From NCBI GenBank assembly GCA_964460315.1, contig CAYWPQ010000016.1, forward strand, positions 1 to 34,021: a stretch of DNA of 34,021 nt, written 5' to 3'. The stretch is from Lacustribacter sp964460315 (GTDB lineage Bacteria; Pseudomonadota; Gammaproteobacteria; Burkholderiales; Burkholderiaceae_A). This document shows positions 32,343 to 34,021 of the stretch, piece after piece. Each line of letters opens with the position of its first letter. The first letter of the stretch is position 1. Below the pieces are notes generated by a model, which searched no databases, was not told the DNA's origin, and saw nothing but the letters and a program-made list of their open reading frames with translations. A program made the position numbers and the translations under genes.

Positions 32343-32660
32343 TCAGCCCTTGTTAATTTGGGTAATGCTGAGTTCTGTGTAATTTTGGCGATGACCCTGG
32401 GTCTTCGCGTAGTGCTTACGGCGACGATGCTTAAAAATGCGCACTTTGTCGTGACGGCCCTGGGAAAGCACAGTCGCTTTCACGGATGCGCCATTGACAC
32501 GGGGAGCCCCGACCACCACCGAATCGCCCTCGCCAACGGCAAGCACTTCGGCCAACGTCACTTCGGCGCCGACTTCAACAGCCAGCTGCTCGACCTTAAG
32601 TTTCATGCCAGCGGTTACGCGATACTGCTTGCCACCGGTCTTGATCACGGCATACGTCAT
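32343..32660 (-). CDS. rplU: 50S ribosomal protein bL21
   Basis: A 105-residue ribosomal protein of the large subunit. It starts MTYAVIKTGGKQYRVTAGMK and has the C-terminal family motif KVRIFKHRRRKHYAKTQGHR; length is typical (about 103). It is the first gene of the rplU-rpmA-obgE-proB group, and a near-consensus promoter lies about 40-67 bases upstream. Confidence 0.98.
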   Translation of the reverse strand: MTYAVIKTGGKQYRVTAGMKLKVEQLAVEVGAEVTLAEVLAVGEGDSVVVGAPRVNGASVKATVLSQGRHDKVRIFKHRRRKHYAKTQGHRQNYTELSITQINKG

Positions 32661-32698
32661 GGTTCTTGCCTTAGAAATAAATGTCTGAAGAACCCGAA

Positions 32699-32727
32699 AA
32701 TATAGCCCTGAGACCGAATTTTGTCAA
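32699..32727 (-). promoter_or_regulatory. Sigma70 promoter of rplU-rpmA(-obgE-proB)
   Basis: On the minus strand a perfect -35 TTGACA (32722-32727) is followed after exactly 17 bases by TATATT (32699-32704), five of six matches to the -10 consensus. The predicted start near 32692 gives a leader of about 30 bases before rplU. This is the strongest promoter I can see in the window, as expected for ribosomal protein genes. Confidence 0.88.
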
Positions 32728-32823
32728 ACAATTCATGGGGTTGGCTGGGTACGGCTGACCGAAAGAGGCGTTAGAGGAGACCTTAGCCGGGGCCATGGTT
32801 GGCGGCGGCTGGGATGTCATAAT

Positions 32824-33894
32824 TTGCTGGTGAACGCCGTAAACCCCTCAGAATTCGAAGCCCAGCCAGGTCAAAACCCAGGGCAGCCGACAGAAAAACC
32901 TAGCCCCCACGCCATTGTGGCGGCCGAGATGCTTCGGGTTGACCAGGTCATTCGTGAGCGGCTCGCCTCGGAGGTGGCCCTGATTGGTCAGATTTCTGAA
33001 TACATCATTCAAAGTGGGGGGAAGCGGATTCGTCCAGCAATACTTCTAATGGTTTCCGAGGCAATAAGTGCTCACTTACATAAAGCCGGGCAACCCTCTT
33101 TGTTATTAGACAGCCACCGGTCAGCAGTCATGGCAGCCGTGGTGGAGTTTATTCACACGGCTACGCTGCTTCATGACGATGTGGTTGATGAGTCCGGGCT
33201 AAGGCGGGGCAAACCCACCGCAAATGTCTTGTTTGGGAACGCCGCCAGTGTTTTGGTGGGAGATTTCCTTTATTCGCGGGCCTTCCAAATGATGGTCGAG
33301 GTAGGCTCTGCGGAGGTGATGGCCGTGATGGCAGAGAGCACCAATGTAATTTCAGAAGGCGAAGTCTTGCAGTTGATGAACTGCCAAGACCCTGACGTCA
33401 CCGAAGATCGTTATCTCACGGTGATTCGGTTTAAGACGGCCAAGCTTTTTGAGGCTGCAACAAAAGTACCCGCGGTTTTGGCAGGCGCTGCGCCCGAGAT
33501 CATCGAGGGCTGCGCAGCCTATGGCCGGCACCTGGGAACAGCGTTTCAGCTGATTGACGACGCCCTGGATTATTCCGGAGACGAGACCGAGATTGGAAAG
33601 AGCCTGGGTGACGATCTGCGCGAAGGCAAACCAACCCTGCCGCTAATCTATGCGATGGCCCAGGGGGATGCGGCTCAGAAGGCGATGATTCGCCAGGCGA
33701 TTGAAAGCCCCGAAGAAGCCGACTTTGATCGTGTGCTAAAAGTGATTCAAGAAAGTGGTGCCATGCAGTACACATTGGAATGTGCCAAGCGCGAGTGTGA
33801 ATTAGCGGCCAACGCGATTTCAATGCTGACGGATTCCGAATACAAACAAGCGTTGATGGATCTGCTGCACTTCGTGGTGGATCGCCGGCACTGA
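32824..33894 (+). CDS. ispB: Trans-polyprenyl (octaprenyl) diphosphate synthase
   Basis: An up to 356-residue prenyltransferase that builds the long isoprenoid side chain of ubiquinone from farnesyl diphosphate and isopentenyl diphosphate. The first aspartate-rich motif is in HTATLLHDDVVDESGLRRGK and the second in FQLIDDALDYSGDETEIGKS; GGKRIRPAILLM and KTAKLFEAATKVPAVL are further family motifs. The start is uncertain: the frame opens with TTG at 32824, GTG follows at 32830, and the first ATG (32929) would leave only a short N-terminus. The family normally has about 15-20 residues before RVDQVIRERL, so the non-ATG starts are more likely than 32929. Chain length (octaprenyl) is inferred from relatives. 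It diverges from rplU. Confidence 0.93.
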   Translation: MLVNAVNPSEFEAQPGQNPGQPTEKPSPHAIVAAEMLRVDQVIRERLASEVALIGQISEYIIQSGGKRIRPAILLMVSEAISAHLHKAGQPSLLLDSHRSAVMAAVVEFIHTATLLHDDVVDESGLRRGKPTANVLFGNAASVLVGDFLYSRAFQMMVEVGSAEVMAVMAESTNVISEGEVLQLMNCQDPDVTEDRYLTVIRFKTAKLFEAATKVPAVLAGAAPEIIEGCAAYGRHLGTAFQLIDDALDYSGDETEIGKSLGDDLREGKPTLPLIYAMAQGDAAQKAMIRQAIESPEEADFDRVLKVIQESGAMQYTLECAKRECELAANAISMLTDSEYKQALMDLLHFVVDRRH

Positions 33895-33938
33895 TTTCAG
33901 GAAAGATTCCTTTCCCTGATAGACTTCAAGTTCAAGTT

Positions 33939-34015
<77 letters not shown>

Positions 34016-34021
34016 GCAATC

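Overview
This window reads as ordinary chromosome of a betaproteobacterium, most likely order Burkholderiales. The base composition is moderately GC-rich and almost all genes are long and tightly packed. The gene neighbourhoods (rplU-rpmA-obgE-proB opposite rppH and proS; accB-accC-prmA; aroQ; mpl beside an RNase II/aroE gene; ampD next to a PP0621-type gene and a CcsA-like gene beside ffh; nrdAB followed by an Ala/Lys-rich histone H1-like gene) are ones I associate with that order. This is inference from gene content; no search was run. A block of exactly 100 N at 23779-23878 shows that this is a scaffolded draft assembly, possibly a metagenome-assembled genome.

Layout. Positions 7-3206 (+) hold a three-gene operon: a class III CoA-transferase, an acyl-CoA dehydrogenase-like protein that lacks the catalytic glutamate, and a TauE/SafE sulfite-exporter-type permease. 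The combination, and the Arg83/Gln245 signature of the middle protein, point to 3-sulfinopropionate catabolism (CoA activation, desulfination to propanoyl-CoA plus sulfite, sulfite export). Positions 3248-11964 (-) hold a five-gene run read mpl, an RNase II-family exoribonuclease fused in frame to shikimate dehydrogenase (aroE), mgtE, rmuC and an IlvD/Edd-family dehydratase. Positions 11999-17448 (+) hold an uncharacterised protein, a TlpA-like thioredoxin, aroQ, accB, accC, prmA and a PfkB-family kinase, followed by a glycine-zipper lipoprotein (17467-18015).

Positions 18027-24719 (-) carry yggT, a histone H1-like gene, nrdB, nrdA and ampD. The nrdA upstream region holds two NrdR-box-like palindromes and the N gap, whose two flanks share the same 9 bases. 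The membrane/zinc-ribbon gene 24716-24949 and the CcsA-like gene (24965-25804) are read on the same strand, ahead of ampD. ffh (+) and proS (-) converge; rppH (+) converges with and overlaps proB (-). The rplU-rpmA-obgE-proB group (-) starts from a near-consensus sigma70 promoter at 32699-32727. Diverging from it is a polyprenyl diphosphate synthase gene (ispB-like, +), and the window ends with tRNA-Pro(CGG).

How it fits together: most of the window is housekeeping (deoxynucleotide synthesis, fatty-acid initiation, shikimate pathway, murein recycling through AmpD and Mpl, translation and protein targeting, quinone side chain). The accessory-looking part is the sulfinopropionate-type operon at the left edge. 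The points most worth a second look are that operon, the RNase-AroE fusion, and the nrdA control region with its suspicious gap.
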